A stretch of 64,000 nt of DNA, from positions 2,328,001 through 2,392,000 of the forward strand of contig CM061243.1 of assembly GCA_030848705.1 (NCBI GenBank), in the 5' to 3' direction. Below are positions 35,435 through 44,632 of the stretch, in pieces. The translations under genes and the position numbers were made by a program. The notes under the pieces are model-generated. The model searched no databases. It had not been told where the DNA came from and saw only the letters and a list, made by a program, of their open reading frames with translations. The DNA comes from Heracleum sosnowskyi (taxonomy: Eukaryota > Streptophyta > Magnoliopsida > Apiales > Apiaceae). Each line of letters opens with the position of its first letter. Position 1 is the first letter of the stretch.

Positions 35435-38400
35435 TTACTTGACTTCTTCAATATCAGGTACAGTCCTGAGATAATCAATCAGCAGTCTTCTCTCAGCATT
35501 CTCAAGTTCAGATATCATAATCTCTTTCAGCTCCTTATACTCTGGATCTCCTTCACCAGTTTGATATATGGCAGCCCTCAGAGAATAAATACTGTTCTTC
35601 TTCATGTCATTTCCTAACCGAATGTACTGAGCTTTATCTGACTCTAAGTTGAATTCTAAGACTTTTATTCCAAGTGCAGTTGTAAATCTAGCACTGTTTT
35701 TCTTCATCTTCACCAACTTTCCAGCATGATTTCTATACTTTGGAATATAAGCATTTGAGACTTCTCCTCCTCCAAGCATTACTTTTGATCTCAGCATCTT
35801 TTCTCTTAAGATTTGAGCAACATTATGGGTGTGTCTGTTCTTAACTTTCAACAAATAAAGTACATATTCAAGTTCTTCCCATGATTTGAGATTTACATCA
35901 GATTCTCCAACTCTATAAACACTTCCATCACTCATGAAGTATAACAGAAACTGCTTCTTCAAGACTCTGTGAAAAATCAACTGAACAGATTCTAACTTAT
36001 CAAGATTTTCTTGTGTATCCCTAATACCAGATCCTGCCAGTGAAATATTGTCCTGAGATCTGTTATTTATTCTCTTCTCCCTATGTGAACCTAAACCAGA
36101 CTTATCATAAGATTCTTTTCCAAGTACAGTCCTGGTTTGAGAAAAATCCACAGGTTGAAGTGTCAGAGTTTCAGAGAGTACAGGTCTTAAGAAACCTTTG
36201 AGTTGAGGAGCTAGCTGAGTTTGCACAGCTTGAGCCTTGTCAGAGGCTGGCTTATCTTTAATAGTATCATCAACTTGAGCAGCGTCAGAGGTTGATTTTG
36301 CTAATCTTGTTTCAACTTGAGCAATGTCAGAGGTTGAATAAATCTTCTTAGGTAACTGTTCTTCTTCTACCAGTTTACCTTTTCCCTTGTCAGCATTTTT
36401 AATCACAGGCCTCCTTGAGTACTGTAAACTCTGATCAGAGTTTACATTCTCTTTGATAACAATTCCTTTTTCTTTCTTTCTAGGAGCCTTGATTTCCTTC
36501 TTCTTGTAGATTCCAGCTTTAAGATTCTTCTCGTGTTCCTCAACAAGCATTTGCTCTTCAGCTTGGATATCTTCAATTGTAACATCTTTTCCATGCTCTT
36601 TAATAAAGATCCTAGCAGCAATCTCTTCATCAGTAGATGGGTTAGCTGAAACAACTAAACTTTTGTTGAGTTTTGAAGTAGATTGACCACCAGAAGTAGA
36701 TTGACCACCAGAGTTTATTACACGTTTTTGCCTTTGAGCAGAAATCCTTCTTTCATTTCCTCTGCTTCCCCCATCAGTAGAATCATCCTTCCGTCTCAGA
36801 GTTTGAGTATCTTTGCATTTGTCTTTAGGTATACTCTCCCCCTTTTTGACATCATCAGAAAGTAGAACTGATGTCAGCAATTCAAGCGCAGTAGAAATGG
36901 AAGTCAGTTGAGCAGACATAGCATTCTGGTTATCCTCAACTGTCCCAAGCCTCTTCTTGATTTCTTCAGAATCCCTGGCTTGCTGCTGGAACATGGCATA
37001 GTAAGAAGTTCTGTCAGCCTTTAAAGTAAGATCCCTCAGACTTACTTCATTCCTCAATTTTGTAAGCATCTGTTGATTCTCATCAAATCTATTATTGAGA
37101 GATTTGACTTGAATAACAGTGGCCTGTAAGCTCGTAAGGACATCAGGATTTGTAATCTTCTTAACAGAATCAGATAGAAAATCTGCAGCCCGTTGTGCTG
37201 GAAAAACACAATCTGCATTAGCCCATGCATTGTAGTACATATTCTGAAAATGCTCAGAAGCAGCCCTTTGAACTTCCCTCTCTTCAGTAGAATTTGCTTG
37301 AATATCAGAAACTTCCACTTGAATATCAGAGTTTGAATGAGCAGGACTAGCTTCAGCATTGTCATCCTCTCCGTGAATATCTTCAAGCACATTTTCAGCA
37401 GTGATTTCATCAATTAACTGTGCAGTGGCATCAGGTACTTGATCTGCTACAGTTTGAGGAACATCAGAGTTTGCTGGAGCAATAACCTCTGCTTCTCTCT
37501 GAACAATCTCAACAACTGATTGTTGCAAAGTTTCAAGTAAAACAATATCTTCATGATCATTATCTGTTGCATCAGCATGTACAGCAACAGCTTCTGGAAC
37601 TGGATCAACTCTAATCTGATCAACTTCCTCACCTTTCTCAAAATCAAGAGAAATGATTTCTGTGTGAGAAGCAATAGGTTCTACTAATTCAGTAGTAGCT
37701 TGATCAGCTTCCAGTACAGTATCTTCATGATCCACAATCCTGCTGTCAGAGTATGCAGCAGCTTCCTCAACTACATCATCAGCTTTTGATGTAGGAGCTT
37801 CTGGTTCAAAATCCATCAGAATAGTTTCAGGATTTGCAGCATCTTCAGCAACAACAATTGCAGGAGTACTTGAAGGTACAGTTGTAATCACAATCTCCTC
37901 ATTCTCTGATGTAGGAGCTTCAGTGTCTTCAGGTTCTTTGTCCATATTGGCAATGATATCACCAAAAAGTTTATCAGCAACTAGTCTTCTCTTTCTCTGA
38001 TGAAGAGTCTCTTCATCAGCTTCAGTTTCTGAGTCGACATTAGAATCAGCAGCAACAGACTTTGCCCTTTGGGCTCGCCTTTTCTTCATTCTTTTTCTCT
38101 GAGGCACAGTATCAACATTTGATACCTCAGCTTCAGTTTGTTGCAAACCAGACTTAACTGTTCGAACTTTGGATCTCTTTGACCTCTGTGGTTGAGACAC
38201 AGAAGGTCCAGCTTCAGCAGGTGATACTTGTTGTTGTTGTAAGTTGTCAAGAAATTGTTGCACTGATGCAGGCAACAGTAAAGGACCAACTTCTCCTTTC
38301 TTGTTGTCCTTGTTGATAAGGTCAGAAAATATACGCTTGTGCAGTTTAAACGAAAGTATAACATCATCCTCTACTATCTCAACATTTGGACAGCAAAAAC

Positions 38401-39037
38401 TGAATATCAATTGACAAAACCTAGAGAAATAAACAACATTTCTATTCTCTAGCATTTTCTCACCAATATTAGTTAGAACTAATCTAGCAACATCAAAATG
38501 ACTGCCATAGAGAAGAGAATACCCGATCTGTAGACTATCCGTAGGAATCGCATCCCAATTGGTGCACTTCTTTCCAAAAGCCCGAGTAATGCAATCGAAA
38601 AAGAAGCTCCACTCCTTGCGCAAAAATGGCCTTTTGAGTTGACCTATCTTTGTCAAAGGTCCAGTGTAGCCTATCTCGTTCATCATTCTGACGAGCTCAG
38701 AGTCTCCAACAGAGATTGTGAATGCATTGAAATCTTCAAGACCCAAAGCATCACGAACAGTAGTAGGAGTAACAACAAATTCATCTCCTTGAAACTCAAA
38801 AATTATAGATGGCGATCCAGACTCTCCTCCATTATCATAAGCACCTGTCTGCCAAAAAGATTTGATTTGAGTCGCAGACAGCTTCGACGGTGCGGTTAGA
38901 GCAGTACCGATATCAGAGTGTAACAAGAACCTCTGAATCAAATGAAACGCCTCCGGTGCGTTCTCATTTGCTACAGGTGCGGAATAGTTGTTTGGAACAA
39001 ATTCTAATTCAGAAGCAATAAACGCTGTAGTTGCCAT
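35435..39037 (-). CDS. third ORF of the copia element, 1200 aa, function unknown
   Basis: Uninterrupted frame downstream of pol, in the position of the so-called env-like ORF of SIRE elements. The N-terminal ~250 residues form a globular-looking domain (begins MATTAFIASELEFVPNN; contains DALGLEDF and WSFFFDCITRAFGKKCTNWD), similar in style to plant transposon proteins of unknown function. Then comes a basic patch (QRKRMKKRRAQRAKS, nuclear-signal-like), a long Glu/Asp/Ala-rich low-complexity region (about 330-600), and a predicted coiled coil (about 620-740). A Lys/Glu-rich region and a C-terminal segment ending TVPDIEEVK follow. I see no signal peptide and no convincing membrane span, so an envelope role is not supported by sequence. 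Translation would need a subgenomic or spliced RNA. Confidence 0.8.
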   Translation of the reverse strand: MATTAFIASELEFVPNNYSAPVANENAPEAFHLIQRFLLHSDIGTALTAPSKLSATQIKSFWQTGAYDNGGESGSPSIIFEFQGDEFVVTPTTVRDALGLEDFNAFTISVGDSELVRMMNEIGYTGPLTKIGQLKRPFLRKEWSFFFDCITRAFGKKCTNWDAIPTDSLQIGYSLLYGSHFDVARLVLTNIGEKMLENRNVVYFSRFCQLIFSFCCPNVEIVEDDVILSFKLHKRIFSDLINKDNKKGEVGPLLLPASVQQFLDNLQQQQVSPAEAGPSVSQPQRSKRSKVRTVKSGLQQTEAEVSNVDTVPQRKRMKKRRAQRAKSVAADSNVDSETEADEETLHQRKRRLVADKLFGDIIANMDKEPEDTEAPTSENEEIVITTVPSSTPAIVVAEDAANPETILMDFEPEAPTSKADDVVEEAAAYSDSRIVDHEDTVLEADQATTELVEPIASHTEIISLDFEKGEEVDQIRVDPVPEAVAVHADATDNDHEDIVLLETLQQSVVEIVQREAEVIAPANSDVPQTVADQVPDATAQLIDEITAENVLEDIHGEDDNAEASPAHSNSDIQVEVSDIQANSTEEREVQRAASEHFQNMYYNAWANADCVFPAQRAADFLSDSVKKITNPDVLTSLQATVIQVKSLNNRFDENQQMLTKLRNEVSLRDLTLKADRTSYYAMFQQQARDSEEIKKRLGTVEDNQNAMSAQLTSISTALELLTSVLLSDDVKKGESIPKDKCKDTQTLRRKDDSTDGGSRGNERRISAQRQKRVINSGGQSTSGGQSTSKLNKSLVVSANPSTDEEIAARIFIKEHGKDVTIEDIQAEEQMLVEEHEKNLKAGIYKKKEIKAPRKKEKGIVIKENVNSDQSLQYSRRPVIKNADKGKGKLVEEEQLPKKIYSTSDIAQVETRLAKSTSDAAQVDDTIKDKPASDKAQAVQTQLAPQLKGFLRPVLSETLTLQPVDFSQTRTVLGKESYDKSGLGSHREKRINNRSQDNISLAGSGIRDTQENLDKLESVQLIFHRVLKKQFLLYFMSDGSVYRVGESDVNLKSWEELEYVLYLLKVKNRHTHNVAQILREKMLRSKVMLGGGEVSNAYIPKYRNHAGKLVKMKKNSARFTTALGIKVLEFNLESDKAQYIRLGNDMKKNSIYSLRAAIYQTGEGDPEYKELKEIMISELENAERRLLIDYLRTVPDIEEVK

Positions 39038-39534
39038 TTTTAAGATTTGAAAATAAGAAGAACTGGGCTTTGAAAGTGTTTGAGTGTTTGTGTGTGAGTA
39101 AAAGCTTATGAAAAGATGAGGTGCGTAAAAGATTGAATCGTGTGTATGTAGTGTATTAAATAATAACTGTAAAGATTAGAAGAATGTTAGTGGGACAGAT
39201 GTCAGACGTGAATACGCTGACAGCTGTATCTAACAACTTCCAATACACACGTGCAGACGTGAAGACACCTGGCATCACATATAACACTCAAAATATCCGC
39301 TTAAAAGAAAAAAAAATTAATAATAATAAAATTATCAATTTTAATAATAAAGTACAAAGAAGCTCAATAGTCAGAATAATAATGACTGTCTTGATACCAG
39401 CGCTTCGATTCAAGGAAAAACCTTTCAGCTACCTTGTTGAATGCTTTAAAAACCTTTCAGTGACCCTGTTGAATGCTTTAAAAACCGAAGCATTGTAACA
39501 ACAGGCTTCATATCTTAAACTTACCATACACCAA

Positions 39535-39930
39535 ATGGCAGGGACCTTTGAATTCATGGATGTAGAATCATTCATGAACATGAACTGGCAGCAACAAGAA
39601 AACTATATCATCGATGAGTTTTTTGTTCTGTCTTTTCTGAATGATGAAGGTCTTATAGCAGATGATGAAATAGCAGAAGGACCAATCTCTAATCCTTATG
39701 TGCACATCATCCGTCCCGGTCCATATGATGTGCCCATTCTGGCAGACGATCATACTATGGAGATTTGTATGATACTCTTCCAGCAGAGCTTCCTGATGGG
39801 TACTGAGGAGACAATCTTCTTGGAATCCTGCAAGCTACAAAGCAGAAAAAGAATCCAGGAAGATGATGATGATGATGATTCATCTTCAGGATGTTGTCAA
39901 GCAATTCCAAATGGTATAATGATCAGTTGA
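39535..39930 (+). CDS. antisense ORF inside the copia element, 131 aa
   Basis: On the opposite strand to gag/pol, in the spacer between pol and the third ORF. The start context AAATGGCAGG is favourable. The protein is acidic and rich in Met/Glu/Asp, with a six-Asp run (EDDDDDDSSS) near its end and no recognised domain. Additional antisense ORFs are known from plant LTR elements, so this may be a real accessory gene or a captured host fragment. Coding status is unproven; expression would need a promoter on this strand. Confidence 0.45.
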   Translation: MAGTFEFMDVESFMNMNWQQQENYIIDEFFVLSFLNDEGLIADDEIAEGPISNPYVHIIRPGPYDVPILADDHTMEICMILFQQSFLMGTEETIFLESCKLQSRKRIQEDDDDDDSSSGCCQAIPNGIMIS

Positions 39931-41304
39931 ACAACTGGGTAGCGATCATCAGAAGGAGTAGAGCACAATAACTTCTGGCTCTAGCTCTTCTGCTTCAGAT
40001 GTAGCATTCAGATACTTGTCCTGGTTAAATAGATCTTTTCTTTTGTAATCATAGTGATTAGTATGTACCAGAAAGTTTAGCTAAACTTGAGTATGAAATG
40101 GTCTGAATGTAAATTTGAATCAATTAATGAAAAAAAAAATTGTTTCTTTACATATCAGTATTATCAATTTTGTATAGTAATTGTAAAGTGAAAGAAATGA
40201 TATCACTTTAAACAATAAACTAACATACTCAGCAGCATTACGAATCACTATCAGGACTTATCAAACACACTCTTTCATTTCTCCGTTCAATCATACTTTT
40301 TCCGAAAAACAAATGGCTAATCTCAAAATTATAAAATGTCTGAAACAAAGAGATTATTTTAACCATCAGAAATTAAAACAAAGTAACCTCGGCGTATTTC
40401 ACACAATACATCAGTGTTTACCATTTGTCCTTCTTTGTCACTAAACTCTTTTCTCAATCTGTACAGTTGTGAAAATATGTGTGTGTAGTAGCAGAGTTTA
40501 CCGAAATCAGTATTTAGATCATCTCAAAGTGCATAAAATCCACAAACTAAAGTAGTAAAAACTGGTTGCCTAAACTCTCATGTATAACATAGACACTGAT
40601 TTTTCTATCTAAACTCTGTATTACTGATATCCTTTCATTTGGATATGTCTTTTATTTTTCACCCCCTTTATTATATATATTTTTTTTATTTTTTTTTTAT
40701 TATTATTATTTTATTTTTTTTTTATTTTTTTTTCCAGTAATCAGTGGTTGGCACTAGTCACCAAAAATCAAAGATTTTAGCCCTTATTTCATACAATAAG
40801 TTCCTGGATCTTCCTAGGCACAACATGATCTCAAAGGAATTTGTGCTCTGTTTGGCATCTTTTGATTTGAGGGTGAATTAATTGCAATGAATAATCAGAG
40901 TTTAGACTTTTCATCAGTAATTATAATTAACTTATGAGAGAAAATGCAAACAGCTAATACAGACTCAGTGTATAGGATCAATAAACTAAGAGATGCTATA
41001 AATATAGAGACAGTATCATGCTGTGTTAGCTTACTGCACATATCTGAGATCAGAATCTATCAACTCTTAAGGATTCACAATTACTTACTGAGAATTATGC
41101 TTCATACAAATTTCTTCATTGGTCCAAATGTTTCAGACAAAATTACAATCAGAGTATAACATTAAACTGTAACTATCAGAGTATGACCAACAGAGTTTAC
41201 CATCAGAGTTTAACATGCTGGTTCACATAACAGTTAACATGTGCAAGGAATCATGAGCATTTAAACAATCAAACATGGATAGATTTTGAGTCTAACCTGT
41301 ATCT
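39931..41304. other. non-coding spacer of the copia element
   Basis: Between pol and the third ORF. Contains a T-rich tract at about 40660-40735 (A-rich on the element's sense strand). Many short phrases of the type CAGAGTTTA recur here and elsewhere in the element. No supported gene. Confidence 0.6.
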
Positions 41305-44300
41305 CTAGTCAGAACCAGAGATCATTCCAAGTTCATTTACTAATTTTGTAAACGTAGCTTCACTCAAAGGTTTGGTGAAGATATCTGCAAGTTGTTGGTC
41401 TGTAGACACAAAATGAAGCTCAATGTTCCCTTCTTCCACATGTTCTCTGATAAAATGATATCTTATGCTGATGTGCTTGGTCATGGAGTGCTGTACTGGA
41501 TTACCTGTCATAGCAATAGCACTTTGATTATCACAGAAAATAGGTATTTTAGAGTACCTTAACCCATAATCCAGCAATTGATTTTTCATCCATAAAATCT
41601 GTGCACAACAGCTACCAGCTGCTATATACTCTGCTTCAGCAGTGGATGTGGAGATTGACTTCTGTTTCTTGCTGTACCAAGAAACTAATCTGTCACCTAA
41701 AAATTGACAGCTTCCACTTGTACTTTTTCTGTCTATCTTACAGCCTGCAAAATCTGCATCAGAGTAACCAATTAACTTAAACTCTGATTCTCTAGGATAC
41801 CACAAACCCAGGGTTATGGTTCCTTTGAGATATTTGAAGATCCTTTTCACAGCTGTTAGATGAGGCTCTCTGGGATCTGCTTGAAATCTTGCACAAAGAC
41901 ATGTTGCATACATGATATCAGGTCTACTTGCAGTAAGATACAGTAGAGACCCTATCATTCCTCTGTAGTTAGTCATATCTACTGAGGCTCCTGTGTCTTT
42001 GTCAAGCTTCGTTGCTGTAGCCATGGGAGTTGTAGCAGATGAACTATCAAGCATACCAAATTTCTTTAGAAGATTTCTGGTATACTTTGCTTGATTGATA
42101 AAAATCCCATCATCTGTTTGCTTGACCTGTAAGCCTAGAAAATAACTAAGCTCTCCCATCATGCTCATTTGATACCTGGATTGCATAAGCTTTGCAAACT
42201 TCTTACAAAGTTTGTCATTAGTAGATCCAAAAATAATATCGTCTACATAAATTTGAACTAAAAGCAAATCATCACCACAATTGAAATAAAACAGGGTTTT
42301 ATCAATTGTACCTCTTGTGAACCCACTTTCTAAAAGAAATTGAGCAAGAGTTTCATACCATGCTCTTGGTGCTTGCTTTAGTCCATATAATGCCTTGTCA
42401 AGCCTGTAGACATAATCTGGATGCTTGGAATCTACAAATCCTGGTGGTTGTTCAACAAACACTTCTTCTTCAAGCTTCCCATTGAGAAAAGCACTTTTTA
42501 CATCCATCTGAAAAACTTTAAACTTCTTGTGTGCAGCATAGGCCAGAAAAATTCTTATGGCCTCCAATCTTGCAACTGGAGCAAAAGTTTCATCATAGTC
42601 AATTCCTTCCTGTTGTGAATAACCTTTAGCCACAAGTCTAGCCTTGTTTCTTGTAATCACACCTTCACTGTCAGTCTTGTTTCTGAAAACCCACTTTGTA
42701 CCTACAATTGATCTATTCTTTGGTCTAGGTACAAGTGTCCAGACTTCATTTCTTTCAAATTCATTTAACTCTTCTTGCATTGCTGTAATCCAATTAGCAT
42801 CTAGAAGAGCTTCCTCCACTTTCTTTGGTTCTGTTTGAGACAAGAAAGCATGATATAGACACTCATTATTTGTTGCACTTCTAGTTCTTACACTAGCATC
42901 AGGATCTCCAATTATAAGATCAGGTGTATGTGCCTGTGTCCACTTTCTTGTTGTTGGTAAGTGGCTTCTTGTATCAGTATTGGATCCTCCCCCTTGATCC
43001 ATGCTCTCCTGATTCATGTGTTGACTTTCTGCAGCTTCTGAGGCTCCCCCTGAGTTGGATGGCTCAGTGTTTGAGCTGTCAGAGTTTGAATCAGTTTCCT
43101 CAACTGACTCACTTGCTGTGTCTTGTTGAGCTTCTTCACGCTCCCCCTCAACTGGTTCTCTATTTAGTTCAATTTGAGAATTTCCAGTTTCTCCAGTATT
43201 TACCAGTAGAGGTTCAGAGTATGCTTCGTCAGAGTTTGTCAACCCTGCTTCATCAGAGTTTATATCATCAGAGAATAGATCTTCATTTTCAAAACGTAGT
43301 TGATCATATCCATCCTTGTCTTCAAGTCCAATTATTTTCTTGTCATCAAACGACACATGTATGGATTCCATGATCACCTTTGTTCTCAGATTGTAAACTC
43401 TGAATGCTTTTGTTGACAATGGATAGCCAACAAAGATTCCTTCATCAGCTTTTAACTCGAACTTGGTCAACTGTTCAGGATGAGTCTTCAACACAAAGCA
43501 TTTGCATCCAAATATGTGAAAATATTTCAAATTTGGCTTCTTGTTTTTCACCATTTCATATGGTGTTTTTCCATGCTTGTTGATCAGAGTTGCATTTTGA
43601 GTAAAACAAGCAGTTTGAACAGCTTCTGCCCAGAAATAAGTTGGCAATTTTGCTTCATCAAGCATAGTTCTGGCAGATTCAATTAAGGTTCTGTTCTTTC
43701 TTTCAACTACACCATTTTGCTGTGGAGTTCCAGGTGCAGAAAATTCTTGTTTGACTCCTCTTTCCTTGCAGAAAGCTTCCATGATTGAGTTTCTGAATTC
43801 AGTTCCATTATCACTCCTTATAATTTTGACTTTGTGCTGTGATCCTTTGTCCAGTAGATTTACATGTTCCATCAACGTTTGAGCAGTTTCATCCTTCTTT
43901 GACAAGAAATACACCCATGTATATCTAGTATATTCATCAACAATTACTAAAGCATATTTCTTTCTGCCCATGGACATCACATTCACTGGTCCAAAGAGAT
44001 CAACATGTAGAAGATGATAAGGTTCCACTACTGAAGATTCAGATTTGCTCTTGAAAGATGACTTCCTTTGCTTGGCCTTTTGACAAGAATCACATAGACC
44101 ATCTAGATTGAGTATTGATTTTGGAAGTCCTCTTACAAGATCCTTTCTTATAAGCTCATTGATGTTGTTCAAATTGAGATGAGAGAGCTTCTTGTGCCAA
44201 TTCCAACTCTCTTCATTTGACATTTTTGCAGTCAGACACACTATTTTTCCATCAGAGTTTGTTACCAAACTTGCTTCATAAATATTGTTGCGCCTGTGTC

Positions 44301-44619
44301 CAACTAGAACAACTTTCCCAGTAGATTTACTGATAACTTCACAGTATTCACTATGAAAATCTACATGGTTTCCTCTGTCACAGATTTGACTCACAGATAA
44401 CAGATTATGCTTGAGTCCTGAGACTAGAGCTACTTTTGTGATGATGACACTTCCAAGATTAATATTGTCATATCCCAGAGTGTGTTCTATGTTGCCATCT
44501 CCATAGGAAACTTTTGGGCCAACCTTCTCCTCAAAGTCTGATAGCAGGGCTTTATCTCCAGTCATATGTCCTGAGCATCCACTGTCTAAGATAAGTGTGC
44601 TCTCTATTATACCCTGCAA
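41305..44619 (-). CDS. copia pol polyprotein: protease, integrase, reverse transcriptase, RNase H
   Basis: About 1100 codons, intact. Order: protease active site LILDSGCSGHMTG close to the N-terminus; GAG-pre-integrase region with WHKKLSHLNL and CDSCQKAKQ; integrase core with HVDLFGPV, IRSDNGTEF and GVVERKNRTL (DDE); reverse transcriptase with NKARLVAKGYSQQEGIDY, MDVKSAFLNG and the catalytic YVDDIIFG; RNase H with SDADFAGCKIDRKSTSG, STAEAEYIAA and TKHISIRYHFIREHV. The open frame begins just after an in-frame TGA with a TTG codon, so there is no ATG start before the protease. It is in the +1 frame relative to gag. It must be made as a fusion (frameshift) or from a spliced RNA. No inactivating change was seen in the motifs. 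Confidence 0.95.
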   Translation of the reverse strand: MQGIIESTLILDSGCSGHMTGDKALLSDFEEKVGPKVSYGDGNIEHTLGYDNINLGSVIITKVALVSGLKHNLLSVSQICDRGNHVDFHSEYCEVISKSTGKVVLVGHRRNNIYEASLVTNSDGKIVCLTAKMSNEESWNWHKKLSHLNLNNINELIRKDLVRGLPKSILNLDGLCDSCQKAKQRKSSFKSKSESSVVEPYHLLHVDLFGPVNVMSMGRKKYALVIVDEYTRYTWVYFLSKKDETAQTLMEHVNLLDKGSQHKVKIIRSDNGTEFRNSIMEAFCKERGVKQEFSAPGTPQQNGVVERKNRTLIESARTMLDEAKLPTYFWAEAVQTACFTQNATLINKHGKTPYEMVKNKKPNLKYFHIFGCKCFVLKTHPEQLTKFELKADEGIFVGYPLSTKAFRVYNLRTKVIMESIHVSFDDKKIIGLEDKDGYDQLRFENEDLFSDDINSDEAGLTNSDEAYSEPLLVNTGETGNSQIELNREPVEGEREEAQQDTASESVEETDSNSDSSNTEPSNSGGASEAAESQHMNQESMDQGGGSNTDTRSHLPTTRKWTQAHTPDLIIGDPDASVRTRSATNNECLYHAFLSQTEPKKVEEALLDANWITAMQEELNEFERNEVWTLVPRPKNRSIVGTKWVFRNKTDSEGVITRNKARLVAKGYSQQEGIDYDETFAPVARLEAIRIFLAYAAHKKFKVFQMDVKSAFLNGKLEEEVFVEQPPGFVDSKHPDYVYRLDKALYGLKQAPRAWYETLAQFLLESGFTRGTIDKTLFYFNCGDDLLLVQIYVDDIIFGSTNDKLCKKFAKLMQSRYQMSMMGELSYFLGLQVKQTDDGIFINQAKYTRNLLKKFGMLDSSSATTPMATATKLDKDTGASVDMTNYRGMIGSLLYLTASRPDIMYATCLCARFQADPREPHLTAVKRIFKYLKGTITLGLWYPRESEFKLIGYSDADFAGCKIDRKSTSGSCQFLGDRLVSWYSKKQKSISTSTAEAEYIAAGSCCAQILWMKNQLLDYGLRYSKIPIFCDNQSAIAMTGNPVQHSMTKHISIRYHFIREHVEEGNIELHFVSTDQQLADIFTKPLSEATFTKLVNELGMISGSD

Positions 44620-44632
44620 TCACAAACAAACA

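Noticed and set aside
35435..39037. Calling the third copia ORF an envelope gene
   Set aside because: Position fits the SIRE env-like slot but no membrane, signal or fusion feature is visible.
39184..39498. 104-codon plus-strand frame next to the antisense ORF
   Set aside because: Runs through A/T-rich repeats with low-complexity peptide and no sensible start context; less convincing than the 131-codon frame.
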